A stretch of 64,000 nt of DNA from NCBI RefSeq assembly GCF_008122205.1, contig NZ_PHNJ01000019.1, positions 28,494 to 92,493 on the forward strand, written 5' to 3'. Under the pieces are notes generated by a model, which was given only the letters and a program-made list of their open reading frames with translations, was not told where the DNA came from and did no database searches. This document shows, one piece after another, positions 8,017 to 16,799 of the stretch; position 1 is the first letter of the stretch; the number at the start of each line of letters is the position of its first letter. The DNA comes from Natronococcus pandeyae (GTDB taxonomy: Archaea > Halobacteriota > Halobacteria > Halobacteriales > Natrialbaceae). A program made the translations under genes and the position numbers.

Positions 8017-8799
8017 TCAGCTTGAATCGGCACTCCCTGTCAGTTTCTCGAACTCCGATCGTGCGGCTTCGCTGCCGTCGGCGAGGTAGAACATGTCCGC
8101 ACCGACGATCACGAAATCGACACCGGCGTCGACCCGGCGACGGATTCCCTCGGGATCGGTCGCGAGCATTCCGACGGGCGTTCCGGCGTCGTGGGCTGCC
8201 TCCAGCACCGACTGTAGTGCCGCCCGGAATCGCTCGTGCTTCCACTCGCCGAAGACGTCCATCGACGCCGAGAGATCCCCGTGGCCGACGATGACCGCAT
8301 CCACTCCGTCGACGGAGACGATCTCCTCGGCGTCCTCGACGCCGCGTTTGGTCTCTATCTGAACGATGGTCGTCAGTTCCTCGTTCGCGCGCTCGAAGTA
8401 CTCGTCGAAGGTCCGCCCGTAGTCAGAGGCTCGTGCCGGCGCGGCCCCGCGGACGCCTTCGGGTGGGTATCGCATCGCTTCGACAGCCCGTTCCGCCTGT
8501 TCGGCGGTTTCGATCATCGGGATCATCAGTCCCGCGGCCCCTAGATCCAGAACGCGTTTTATCCGAGCGCGGTCGTTCCGGGGAACACGAACGAGCGGTT
8601 CAACGTCCTCGTCGAGGGCATCGACCGCTCGAAGGACGTTTCCGAGAGACTCGAGTTCCATGGCCGTGTGTTCGGTGTCGACGATCACGAAATCGAACCC
8701 GCGAGCGCAGATCTCCGCGACCGTCGGATGCCCGATAGAGATCCAGTTCCCTACTGCGTGTTCTCCAGGTTTCAGTAGTTGCTGTAGTCCGTCTTCCAT
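8017..8799 (-). CDS. HpcH/HpaI-family aldolase
   Basis: A 260-residue TIM-barrel class II aldolase. Family signatures are present: DFVIVDTEHTAMELE, LVRVPRNDRARIKRVLDLGA, GLMIPMIETAEQAERAVEAM with the metal-ligand Glu nearby in VQIETKRGVEDAEEI, and VIVGHGDLSASM. Members cleave 2-keto-3-deoxy-type or 4-hydroxy-2-oxo acids to pyruvate plus an aldehyde, using a divalent metal. The likely role is sugar-acid or aromatic-derived acid catabolism, matching the SDR/FAH operon nearby, although it is not in that operon. The substrate is not determinable. Confidence 0.85.
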   Translation of the reverse strand: MEDGLQQLLKPGEHAVGNWISIGHPTVAEICARGFDFVIVDTEHTAMELESLGNVLRAVDALDEDVEPLVRVPRNDRARIKRVLDLGAAGLMIPMIETAEQAERAVEAMRYPPEGVRGAAPARASDYGRTFDEYFERANEELTTIVQIETKRGVEDAEEIVSVDGVDAVIVGHGDLSASMDVFGEWKHERFRAALQSVLEAAHDAGTPVGMLATDPEGIRRRVDAGVDFVIVGADMFYLADGSEAARSEFEKLTGSADSS

Positions 8800-9160
8800 A
8801 CCGATGACTCACACGGTTCGCATATCAATCTTGAGCGTCTTCGCAGAGACTCCGATCGCACCGTCGGCAAGCAGGTCGGGCAGTACAGCCACGTTTCCAG
8901 CCCGTCAACCGTCGGCTATGACTCCGGATTCCAACCGTCCCGAGGAGTCCGACCCGGTCGAAACGAATCCGACGGAGACGCTCGCCCTCGAGTTCGAGTG
9001 ACGAGTCGGGAGACACCGAACTGCCGCCGCGAAACCGCGCAGTGACTCCCGCGGCGTCCTGTTCGAGTTCGGCAGAACTGGCGAAAGCCGTTCGATCCGA
9101 GAGGCCGCCGACGTGCCGTCGGCCGCGAACCTATCCGCGTACAGCGCGTACTCGTCCCCA
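8800..9160. other. Intergenic region, no convincing gene
   Basis: 361 nt between the divergent aldolase and SDR genes. A 27-codon frame at 8919-9002 (MTPDSNRPEESDPVE onward) has haloarchaeal composition but no recognisable domain. It may be a micro-ORF or the end of a lost gene. Confidence 0.4.
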
Positions 9161-10066
9161 ATGAGCAAGACGATCCTCATCACCGGCTGTTCGTCGGGTA
9201 TCGGACGCGCGACCGCCCGCGCGTTTCTCGCCGACGGCTGGGACGTCTACGCGACCGCGCGAGACCCGGACGAACTCGCCGAACTCGAGGCGGCCGGCGC
9301 GACGACGGCCCGCCTCGACGTGACCTCGAGCGCGGACGCCGAACGGGTGGTCGACCGAATAATCGAGGAGCGCGGCCGTCTCGACTGTCTCGTCAACAAC
9401 GCCGGCTTCGGCCAGCCGGGACCCATCGAGGACGTGCCGATCGAGAAGGTTCGAGAACAGTACGACGTCAACGTCTTCGGCCCACACCGGCTGATGCGCG
9501 CCGCCCTGCCGCACATGCGCGAGCAGGGCTCCGGGACGATCGTCAACGTCACGAGCATCACGGATCGCTTTCCGATCGCCGGACTGGGCGCCTACAGCAG
9601 CTCGAAATCGGCGCTCGCGACCGCCAGCCAGACCGTCCGCCAGGAGGTACAAGAAGACGACGTCGACGTCGTCGTGGTCGAGCCGACGGTCGTGGCGACG
9701 GACCACTACGACCGCATGCGCGAGGAACTCGTCGACGTCGACCACGGGACGGCGTACACCGACCTCTACGAGCTCCACGAACAGCTCCACACGAGCAAGA
9801 GCGGCGGCCTGGGGATCACGACGCCCGAGACGGTCGCCGAGACGATACTCGAGGCGGCGACCAGCGAGTCCCCGAAGCGACGGTACAGCGTCGGCTGGAC
9901 GGCGAAAGTCGGCGCGACCGTCGCGGCCGTCCTTCCCGAATCGTGGCGGACCCCGGTGCTCTCCCTCGGCGTCCGCGTCGCAACCACGTACCCGGCAAAG
10001 CGGTTACTCGGGTGGTGGTTCGCTCGACACCACCGGGCGGACCGCCCCGAGCCCAGCGGACGGTAG
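9161..10066 (+). CDS. Classical SDR-family oxidoreductase
   Basis: A 301-residue short-chain dehydrogenase with a complete set of motifs: TGCSSGIGRATA (cofactor binding), NNAGFG, and YSSSK as the catalytic Tyr-x3-Lys. The C-terminal 60 residues extend beyond the core fold and contain a helix rich in Arg and Trp (RLLGWWFARHH) that could touch the membrane. The start at 9161 begins the fold directly (MSKTILITG); a 16-residue in-frame extension looks spurious. It is followed after about 85 nt by a DUF892 gene. Typical substrates are keto groups of lipids, steroids or sugars; no specific one is implied. Confidence 0.85.
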   Translation: MSKTILITGCSSGIGRATARAFLADGWDVYATARDPDELAELEAAGATTARLDVTSSADAERVVDRIIEERGRLDCLVNNAGFGQPGPIEDVPIEKVREQYDVNVFGPHRLMRAALPHMREQGSGTIVNVTSITDRFPIAGLGAYSSSKSALATASQTVRQEVQEDDVDVVVVEPTVVATDHYDRMREELVDVDHGTAYTDLYELHEQLHTSKSGGLGITTPETVAETILEAATSESPKRRYSVGWTAKVGATVAAVLPESWRTPVLSLGVRVATTYPAKRLLGWWFARHHRADRPEPSGR

Positions 10067-10150
10067 CCGCGAGTGTCGTCGTTCGAGAGTGTCCGTTTTA
10101 CCGGAAAAACGGCTTTGTGGCTCCTCCCCGAACGTCCGGCCGGAACTACA

Positions 10151-10684
10151 GTGAGTGACCACCAGACCGAAGTTCGCGATTTCCGTGACCTGTTCGTCGC
10201 CGAACTCGAGGGCGTCTACGACATGGAGTTGAAGCTGGTCGACGCCCTCGAGGAGATGTCCGGGGCGGCCACGAACGACAACCTCAGCAAAGGCTTCGCC
10301 ATCCACCGGACAGAGACGGAGACGCAAGTCGAGCACGTCGAGGCGGCGTTCGACGCGCTCGGCCGAGAGCCGACCAGACGGGACAACCGGATCGTCGACG
10401 GCCTGCTGGCCGAGCGAGAACGGTTCGACGCCGGCGTGAGCGACGACGCCGTCCTGAACACCTACTACCTCACTGCGGCGATCGCGACGGAGCGATTCGA
10501 AATTACCAGTTACGAGGGGCTGCTCGTGACGGCCGAACAGGCGAATCTCGGCGCGGACGTGACCGAGCCGCTGGAGCGCAACCTCGAGCAGGAAGCGAAG
10601 ACCCTCCGGAAGCTGCAGGCGCTCGTCGAGGGGACGGACGGCAGGACGCTCTGGGACAGGCTACCCGGTTCGAAACGGAGCTGA
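10151..10684 (+). CDS. DUF892 (YciE/YciF-type) ferritin-like protein
   Basis: A 177-residue four-helix-bundle protein. It begins VRDFRDLFVAELEGVYDMEL after a GTG start at 10151, a typical DUF892 N-terminus, and carries the later conserved block ETQVEHVEAAFDALGREP. The family has a ferritin-like fold with a possible di-iron site and is linked to oxidative or osmotic stress; its biochemistry is largely unknown. The GTG start was chosen because sequence upstream in frame is not protein-like. It may be co-transcribed with the upstream SDR. Confidence 0.75.
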   Translation: MSDHQTEVRDFRDLFVAELEGVYDMELKLVDALEEMSGAATNDNLSKGFAIHRTETETQVEHVEAAFDALGREPTRRDNRIVDGLLAERERFDAGVSDDAVLNTYYLTAAIATERFEITSYEGLLVTAEQANLGADVTEPLERNLEQEAKTLRKLQALVEGTDGRTLWDRLPGSKRS

Positions 10685-10777
10685 CCGAGGGGTCGAGTGA
10701 TCGGTTACGGGGCACAGCCCTCGAGCGGGCTCGATCCGCGCCGGGACGATCGAGCAGGGTACTGCAAGACGAGTTGG

Positions 10778-10966
10778 CTATTCGTCTTCCTCCTCTAGCT
10801 CGCGGAGCGCCGCACAGTTCAGACACGGCACGAATCGGAGCGGTTCCCCGCAGTTCTGGCAGTGCCCTTTCGGATATACGCGACGTCTCCGATCGTCGTC
10901 CCGATCGTTCGACTCGTCGTTCCGGTCGCTGGCCTCGTTGTTCCGGTCGTTCGACTCATCACTCAT
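10778..10966 (-). CDS. Small zinc-ribbon protein with Asn/Asp-rich repeat tail
   Basis: A 62-residue protein. The N-terminal 30 residues are a low-complexity repeat of SDRND/SNDRN units, then an Arg run, then a two-CxxC zinc ribbon (HCQNCGEPLRFVPCLNC) and an acidic tail. The repeat is also seen at DNA level as near-direct copies of a 12- to 15-nt unit (about 10907-10966). Such small CxxC proteins are abundant in haloarchaea and are mostly uncharacterised. It lies convergent to the DUF892 gene with a 93-nt gap. Confidence 0.6.
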   Translation of the reverse strand: MSDESNDRNNEASDRNDESNDRDDDRRRRVYPKGHCQNCGEPLRFVPCLNCAALRELEEEDE

Positions 10967-12078
10967 CTCGGAACCCGCCTCGATTTCACCCGGGTTCGTG
11001 CAGGCGTGATCCACCGACGGGACTCGAGACGGGAGACGATCGTCCAGCCGACCATCGGTCGTCGATTGCAGCAGTGACCGAATGCGCTCGGGATCTGATC
11101 GCCCATTTCGAGCCACCTGTCGGTGGGTAGTTATCCGAGGCACAAAACGCGCGTCGTTGCTCTTGCCAAGCGTTCCCATCGGGTAACTCTGTCGAGAGTG
11201 AATGGGCACTCGGGATAATTATCGCTTCGATCCAGACAGCGCTGCTGGCTCTCGTCCTGGCGACCCGATGGTCTACCCCCTCGATCTCGTAGCCAGCGTA
11301 TCCGACGAGAGGACAGTCTTGGGACGATCCCCGGACCGAGAATCGATCGAAATAATCGAATAGAGAGAGGTTTCCGCATACGTACGTCAACGGATATTTC
11401 TGTACTACTGGGGCTCAGGCCAAAGCGTCGTCGTATCGTCTCAGCAGTCCAGACGGAGTCAGTGCTCGAATTCGGTCACTCACACCGGCTCTGTCGGTTA
11501 TTTCGTCCTCAACAACGCGTTCGCAACCACTGGGGAAGTTATGCGAATTTTAAGTTATCGACACTATGATAATAGTCTCGAGCGGCACTCTAACGGTTCG
11601 AGCGCGTATGAATCGACGAAAACTGATCCGCAGTTCGAATTCGCGTCTCTCGGCTGGAAATGCCCTACCACAGACAACTTCCGAACCTATTCGATTCGCT
11701 ATCTGTATACAAAATCGAGGCTTCTCGAACAGCCCTACGTGCGTGTCGTGATCAAGGAGACGCTACGGGCTCCGAATCGATTCGATCGAAGTTCGTGCAT
11801 CTGAAAGCGACGTGAACTGACGAGAGAGCCATCGACTGTATCGACAACCACACAGAGTGTCATAAACAGAGAATTTCGTGCCAGCGTTGCGCTGCCGATC
11901 GCGCGGTAACTAAACCCTACCCATAGTAATTACACCCATACGTGTGTAAATAACTACCGGACACAACTTATCGCTGAAGAGACAGGTATTGTCGCGCCGA
12001 ATCTCGCATTCGGAGACTGTGCGCCAGTCGAATCACTTCGTCAGGCGGTGCCGTAAGCACCGTCGACGACGCCGTCCG
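10967..12078. other. 1.1-kb region without a supportable gene
   Basis: Several open frames exist on both strands but none shows a recognisable fold, and composition is Arg/Ser-rich as in shadow frames. The part from about 11520 to 11960 is distinctly AT-rich (for example runs around 11541-11600 and 11930-11965) compared with the flanking GC-rich DNA. It could be the remnant of a deleted gene or an insertion scar. No RNA gene was seen. Confidence 0.4.
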
Positions 12079-13056
12079 TCACGTCGTCTCTCGTATCGCC
12101 TCGGTCAGTTCCGGAACAACCTCGTGAAGGTCGCCGATCACGGCGTAGTCGGCTTTCTGGACGATAGCGGCCTCGGAGTCGGTGTTGATCGCGAGGATGG
12201 TATCGGCCCCCTTACAGCCGACCATGTGCTGGACTGCGCCGCTGATCCCGCAGGCGATATAGATGTCGGGGCTGATCTGTGCACCGGTCAGCCCGATCTG
12301 ATCGTCGTGGGGTCGCCAGCCCTCGTTGATTGCAGCCCGCGAGGCGCCGACCGTTCCACCGAGCAGATCGGCCAGCTCTTCGAGTTTGTCGTAGTCCTCC
12401 GGGCCACCGACGCCGCGGCCGCCGCCGACCACGACCCGGGCCTCGCCCAGCGGGATTCCTTCCTCGTCCGCCGTCTCGACTCGCTCGACGCGGACCCGGA
12501 GGTGGGCGTCGTCGAGCGACGGCGTGAACTCGCTGACCGTCGGCTCGGTCGTCGACGCGGCCTCCTCGATCGGGTACTCGTGCTCGGCGGCGGTCACCAG
12601 CTTCGTCTCGCCCTCGAGTCGGGCGTGCTCGACGAGGCTGCCGCCCCAGCGGTGGCGTCGGAGCTCGTAGGTCTCTCCTTCGTCGACGACGTCGACGGCG
12701 ATGCAGTCGGTCGCCATCGGGGCGTCGAGTGCGGCACCGGCGTGGGCCAGCACTTCGTGCCCGCGATCGGTTCCGGGGGCCGCGACCGTGCTCACACCGA
12801 GCTCCGAAACGAGCTGGGTGATGCTTTCACCCCACGCCGCCGGTGCGTAGCCGTCGAGACGGTCGTGCGTGACGTGGTAGATCTCCTCGACGCCGTACGG
12901 GCCGAGTTCGCCCTCTAAGGCGCCTCCCTCCTCACCGAAGACGACGGCGCCGAGTTCCGTCTCCTCGCCCGCAGCTAACTCGCGAGCCATCGTGAGCGCC
13001 TCGAGGGAGGTCTCCTCGGGAACGCCGCTCTCGTGTTCGACGAGTCCGAGGATCAT
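12079..13056 (-). CDS. etfA: Electron transfer flavoprotein alpha subunit
   Basis: A 325-residue EtfA. The C-terminal FAD-binding domain is clear (VVVGGGRGVG; YIACGISGAVQHMVGCKGAD; AINTDSEAAI). The start MILGLVEHESG overlaps the etfB stop by four bases. ETF accepts electrons from flavin dehydrogenases as an alpha/beta heterodimer and passes them to the quinone pool through ETF-quinone oxidoreductase; that acceptor gene is not in this window. It is the last gene of a three-gene minus-strand unit: methylamine dehydrogenase, etfB, etfA. This order implies that it serves the dimethylglycine/sarcosine-type dehydrogenase. Confidence 0.93.
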   Translation of the reverse strand: MILGLVEHESGVPEETSLEALTMARELAAGEETELGAVVFGEEGGALEGELGPYGVEEIYHVTHDRLDGYAPAAWGESITQLVSELGVSTVAAPGTDRGHEVLAHAGAALDAPMATDCIAVDVVDEGETYELRRHRWGGSLVEHARLEGETKLVTAAEHEYPIEEAASTTEPTVSEFTPSLDDAHLRVRVERVETADEEGIPLGEARVVVGGGRGVGGPEDYDKLEELADLLGGTVGASRAAINEGWRPHDDQIGLTGAQISPDIYIACGISGAVQHMVGCKGADTILAINTDSEAAIVQKADYAVIGDLHEVVPELTEAIRETT

Positions 13057-13826
13057 AGCACTTCGACCTCCGATTCGAGTAGTTCGACGATCTCCGGGAC
13101 GGCGTCGGCCCCCTCCCCGAGAACCTCGGCGTCGGAGTCGTCCGCTTCGGGGGCTTCCAGGCGGATTTTCTCGAACGTGCCCGGAGCCACCGCCCGATCG
13201 GGCTCGAGGTTGGCGACCTCCTGGCGGCGCGCCTGCATCTTGGCGCGCATCGAGGCGTATCTGGGTTCGTTGATCCCTTCCTTGACCGCGACGACCGCCG
13301 GCAGGTCGATCTCGTACACCTCCTCGCCGCCAGAAATCTCGCGTTTCGCAGTCGCGACGCCGTCCTCGACCTCGAGCGATTTGATTCCCGTCACGCAGGG
13401 GAGATCGAGTTCGGCCGCGACGCGGACGCCGACCTGGTAGTTGGCCATGTCGGCCGACTCGTTGCCGAACAGCAGCAGGTCGAACTCGGTGTCCTCGTCG
13501 GGCAGGTCGCGAATGGCGGTCGCGATGGCCGACGCGGTCGCCCGCGGGCCCCACTCCTCGCCGTCGGTCTCGAGCAGCGTCGCCTCGTCGACTCGCATGG
13601 CGAGCGCCGTCCGGAGCTGTTCGGTCGCCTCCTCGGGGCCGAGCGTGAGGACGTGCGTCTGCCCGCCGTGGCTCTCGACTTGCTGGATGGCTTCCTCGAC
13701 GGCGCACTCCTCGTGTGGGCTCATGGTAAACCCGAGGTTACTCGTGTCGATTCGCTGATTGTCGTCCGTCAGTACGATCTTTGCACCGGTGTTCGGTACC
13801 CGTTTGATACAGGCCAGTACGTTCAT
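13053..13826 (-). CDS. etfB: Electron transfer flavoprotein beta subunit
   Basis: A 257-residue EtfB, normal length. It begins MNVLACIKRVPNTGAKIVLT, as the family does, and carries the ADP/AMP-binding fold (HVLTLGPEEATEQLRTALAM; LLLFGNESADMANYQVGVR) and the signature area VTGIKSLEVEDG. It starts 49 nt downstream of the dehydrogenase stop and overlaps etfA by ATGA, so expression is coupled. It forms the heterodimer with EtfA and carries AMP plus the docking loop for the partner dehydrogenase. Confidence 0.93.
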   Translation of the reverse strand: MNVLACIKRVPNTGAKIVLTDDNQRIDTSNLGFTMSPHEECAVEEAIQQVESHGGQTHVLTLGPEEATEQLRTALAMRVDEATLLETDGEEWGPRATASAIATAIRDLPDEDTEFDLLLFGNESADMANYQVGVRVAAELDLPCVTGIKSLEVEDGVATAKREISGGEEVYEIDLPAVVAVKEGINEPRYASMRAKMQARRQEVANLEPDRAVAPGTFEKIRLEAPEADDSDAEVLGEGADAVPEIVELLESEVEVL

Positions 13827-13875
13827 TGTGTGGATGGGAGGCCGCGGACGGCCTCGGTGTGATTCGTGGGCTGTG

Positions 13876-16410
13876 CTAGCTGCGGATCCGTTCGTTCTCC
13901 GGATCGAACAGCGGCTCGCTTCCGACGACCTCGACGGTCACGGGGTACTGTTCGCCCATGTACTCGACGTGCAGTCCCTGCCCCTCGTCGGCGTACTCCG
14001 GCGGGAGATACGCCATCAGCAGGTGTTTGCCGACGCTCGGGCCGGTTCCCGCGCTGGTGACGTAGGACTCTCGCCCCTCCTCGTCGACGATCACGTCGCC
14101 GTCCTTGTTCAGCACCGGCTCGTTGCCAAGCATGAACCGGCGTTCGCCGTCAGAGGACGTATGATCGTCCACCGAGAGGGTACAGAGCGTGGCTGCGTTG
14201 TCTTCCTCGAGCGCTTCGGCGTAGGCCTCCTTCCCGACGAAGTCGGCGTCCTTGACGCCGTGGAACGTGAGTCCGGCCTCCGCCGGGGTGTACTCGAGTT
14301 CGAGTTCGTGGCCGTAGAGGCGATACCCCTTCTCCATGCGGCCGGTCGTCCCGTAGACGCCCATGCCGACGGGGCGGATGTCGTGCTCCTCGCCGGCCTC
14401 GGCGATGATATCCCAGAGGCGCTGGCCCTGGCCCATCGACGTGTAGATCTCCCAGCCCCGTTCGCCGACGTAGGAGAGGCGCATCGCCCAGCAGTCGACC
14501 TCGCCGATCGTCACCTCCTGGGCGGTGTACGGCGGGAACGCCTCGTGGGACATGTCCTCCTCGGCCACGCTATCGACGACCGCGCGGGCGTCGGAACCCC
14601 AGACGCCGAGCGTACACAGCGACTCGGAGCGGTCGATCAGCGTCACGTCCTCGTCGGCACCGATGTGGCCCGAGAACCAGGCGCGGTCGCCGCCGGCCGC
14701 CGCCCCGCCGGTGATGACGCGGTACTGTTCGTCCCCGAGCCGGGCGATCGTCAGGTCCGAGACGAACCCGCCGTTCTCGGCGAGAACCGGCGTGTAGACC
14801 GTCTTGCCGACGTCGACGTCGGTCCGGCCGACGACCATCCGCTCCATGTAGTCGACGACGTCCGAGCCGACGAAGTCGAACTTGCCGAAGCCCATGTCCC
14901 CGACCATGGCCACGTTGTCCCGCATGTGCAGATGTTCGGCCAGGATGATCGGCGACCACCACCGCGAGTCCCACTCGTTGGGTCGTTTCAGCCCCTCGAG
15001 TTCGTCGGCGTAGCGCTCGAGGAGATCCTCGTTGGACTCGAACCACTGCGGCCGTTCCCAGCCGGCGGCCTCGAAGAACCGCGCGTCGAGCGCGTCCTGC
15101 CGGTCGTAGAACGGACTGGTCCGCAGCGGCCGGGAGCTCTGCCACTGCTCGGCCGGGTGGACGATGCCGTAGATCTTCTGGAATCCCTCGTGGGCGCGGT
15201 TCTTGACGAACTCTCGGGAGGTGCCGTACTCGTAGAACCGGTTGATATCCGAGCCGTGCAGGTCGATGTCCGACCAGCCACGGGTCATCCACTGGGCGAC
15301 GGCTTCACCGATCGCCGGCGCCTCCTTGATCCAGACCGCGGCACACGACCACAGCCCCTCGACGTCCTGGAGCGGGCCCAGCAGCGGCATTCCGTCCGGC
15401 GTGACCGACAGCAACCCGTCGATCTCGTGGCGGATGCCGGCCTCGGGATCGTCGAGCAGTTCCGGAACGATCTCGAGGGCGTCGGCCATCGACTGCTCGA
15501 ACGCGTCGTCGGTCAGCGGCGGCTGTGTCGGCGACAGCGGCGCCTCGTCGATCGAGGGGATGTCCTCGACGTCCCAGAGGATCGGCCGGTGCTGGTAGGA
15601 GCCGACCTCGAGGTCGTTACCGTGCTGGCGCTCGTACATCTGAGTATCCATGTCCCGCACGACGGGGAAGGAAATCTCGCCCTCGTAGTCCTCGAAGAAC
15701 GAGATCGGGCCGACGCTGACCATCTGGTGGACGGCGGGGGTCAGCGGAATCTCGACGCCGGCCATCTCTGCGATCTTCGGACTCCACAGCCCCGCGGCGA
15801 TCACGACTTCGCCGGCCTCGACCGTCCCGCGGTCGGTTTCGACGGCCTGGATCGCGCCGTTCTCGACGTGCAGGTCGAGCACCTCGGTGTTCGGCGAGAG
15901 CGTCAGACCGCCGTCCATCGCGTCGTCCGCCCGCGCCCGCATGACCTCGCCGGCCCGCAGCGGATCGCAGGTGCCGGCACCCTCGCTGTAGAAGCCGCCC
16001 TTGATGATGTCCGTGTTGACGTAGGGCACCATCTCCTCGATTTCCTCGACGGTGAGCAGTCGCCCGGCTTCACCCCACGATTTGGCCGACTGGACGCGTC
16101 GCTCGAGTTCGTCCATCCGCTCGTCGGTCCGGGCCACCTCGATCCCGCCGCTGTTCGTGAACGTGTCCATGTCGTCGTACTGTTCGATGCTCCGGCGAGT
16201 GAGGTGGGTCATCTCCTTCGAGTGTTCGACCGGCATCAGGAAGTTCGACGCGTGACCGGTCGAGCCACCCGGATCGGGGAGCGGCCCCTTGTCCGTCAAC
16301 AGGATATCGTCCCGACCCTGCTTCGCGAGGTGATACGCGAGGCTGTTCCCGACGATCCCTGCCCCGATTATGACCGTCTCCGCACGCGACGGCAACTCCC
16401 CGTCGCTCAT
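13876..16410 (-). CDS. Dimethylglycine/sarcosine dehydrogenase-like flavoprotein (FAD oxidase + GcvT domains)
   Basis: An 844-residue two-part protein. Residues about 10-400 are a DAO-type FAD domain (VIIGAGIVGNSLAYHLAKQG; GSTGHAS, whose His is in the position used for covalent FAD attachment in DMGDH and sarcosine dehydrogenase). Residues about 440-840 are GcvT-like THF-binding folate domains (KFDFVGSDVVDYMERM; LSYVGERGWEIYTSMGQGQR; the C-terminal barrel). Relatives oxidise the N-methyl group of dimethylglycine or sarcosine and hand it to THF as 5,10-methylene-THF, with electrons to ETF. The etfB and etfA genes directly follow, which strongly supports an ETF-linked dehydrogenase rather than an O2-dependent oxidase. 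The exact amine cannot be fixed from sequence. Confidence 0.88.
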   Translation of the reverse strand: MSDGELPSRAETVIIGAGIVGNSLAYHLAKQGRDDILLTDKGPLPDPGGSTGHASNFLMPVEHSKEMTHLTRRSIEQYDDMDTFTNSGGIEVARTDERMDELERRVQSAKSWGEAGRLLTVEEIEEMVPYVNTDIIKGGFYSEGAGTCDPLRAGEVMRARADDAMDGGLTLSPNTEVLDLHVENGAIQAVETDRGTVEAGEVVIAAGLWSPKIAEMAGVEIPLTPAVHQMVSVGPISFFEDYEGEISFPVVRDMDTQMYERQHGNDLEVGSYQHRPILWDVEDIPSIDEAPLSPTQPPLTDDAFEQSMADALEIVPELLDDPEAGIRHEIDGLLSVTPDGMPLLGPLQDVEGLWSCAAVWIKEAPAIGEAVAQWMTRGWSDIDLHGSDINRFYEYGTSREFVKNRAHEGFQKIYGIVHPAEQWQSSRPLRTSPFYDRQDALDARFFEAAGWERPQWFESNEDLLERYADELEGLKRPNEWDSRWWSPIILAEHLHMRDNVAMVGDMGFGKFDFVGSDVVDYMERMVVGRTDVDVGKTVYTPVLAENGGFVSDLTIARLGDEQYRVITGGAAAGGDRAWFSGHIGADEDVTLIDRSESLCTLGVWGSDARAVVDSVAEEDMSHEAFPPYTAQEVTIGEVDCWAMRLSYVGERGWEIYTSMGQGQRLWDIIAEAGEEHDIRPVGMGVYGTTGRMEKGYRLYGHELELEYTPAEAGLTFHGVKDADFVGKEAYAEALEEDNAATLCTLSVDDHTSSDGERRFMLGNEPVLNKDGDVIVDEEGRESYVTSAGTGPSVGKHLLMAYLPPEYADEGQGLHVEYMGEQYPVTVEVVGSEPLFDPENERIRS

Positions 16411-16799
16411 CGGCGATCAGTCCCTCCGTCGCGTGACCGTCCGTTCCTCGAGTCGATCCCTACTCTCGAGTCAGTGCCGTACAGTGTCATCGTCGGTCGT
16501 TTGGTACTACCTCACAGGATATTAAGCGTCCGCACATCTGACACAGATATTATACGACGAGCGATTCGAACACCGGTCGGTGGTGGCAGGCGGTTCGCGA
16601 ACCGGCCCGTAGCAGCCTCAAATTTCAGCCGAACGGCGTCCGACGCGGCTCACGAGACGTCCACAACGTGTCTCTAATTATAGAGGTTGTGCCACTCGAA
16701 CGGTAGTTCTGGGCTCGAGTCGGGACGAACGGCACGGCCGACTCCAGTCGAAGCCACAGCGCTGAACGATCGAAGTCCCGCGTCGATCCGCAGTGACAG
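16411..16799. other. Intergenic region upstream of the DMGDH-etfBA operon
   Basis: 389 nt between the folCP stop and the dehydrogenase start, both on the minus strand. AT-rich stretches near 16515-16560 contain TATA-like sequences on the minus strand. No gene is seen. Confidence 0.4.

Noticed and set aside
11541..11804. 87-codon ORF in an AT-rich gap
   Set aside because: No domain, odd composition for a haloarchaeal protein, and no promoter clearly tied to it.
13759..16677. 972-codon plus-strand open frame
   Set aside because: It lies antisense to the DMGDH-like gene, has Arg/Asp/Val/His-rich composition without any domain, and is the usual long shadow in GC-rich haloarchaeal DNA.
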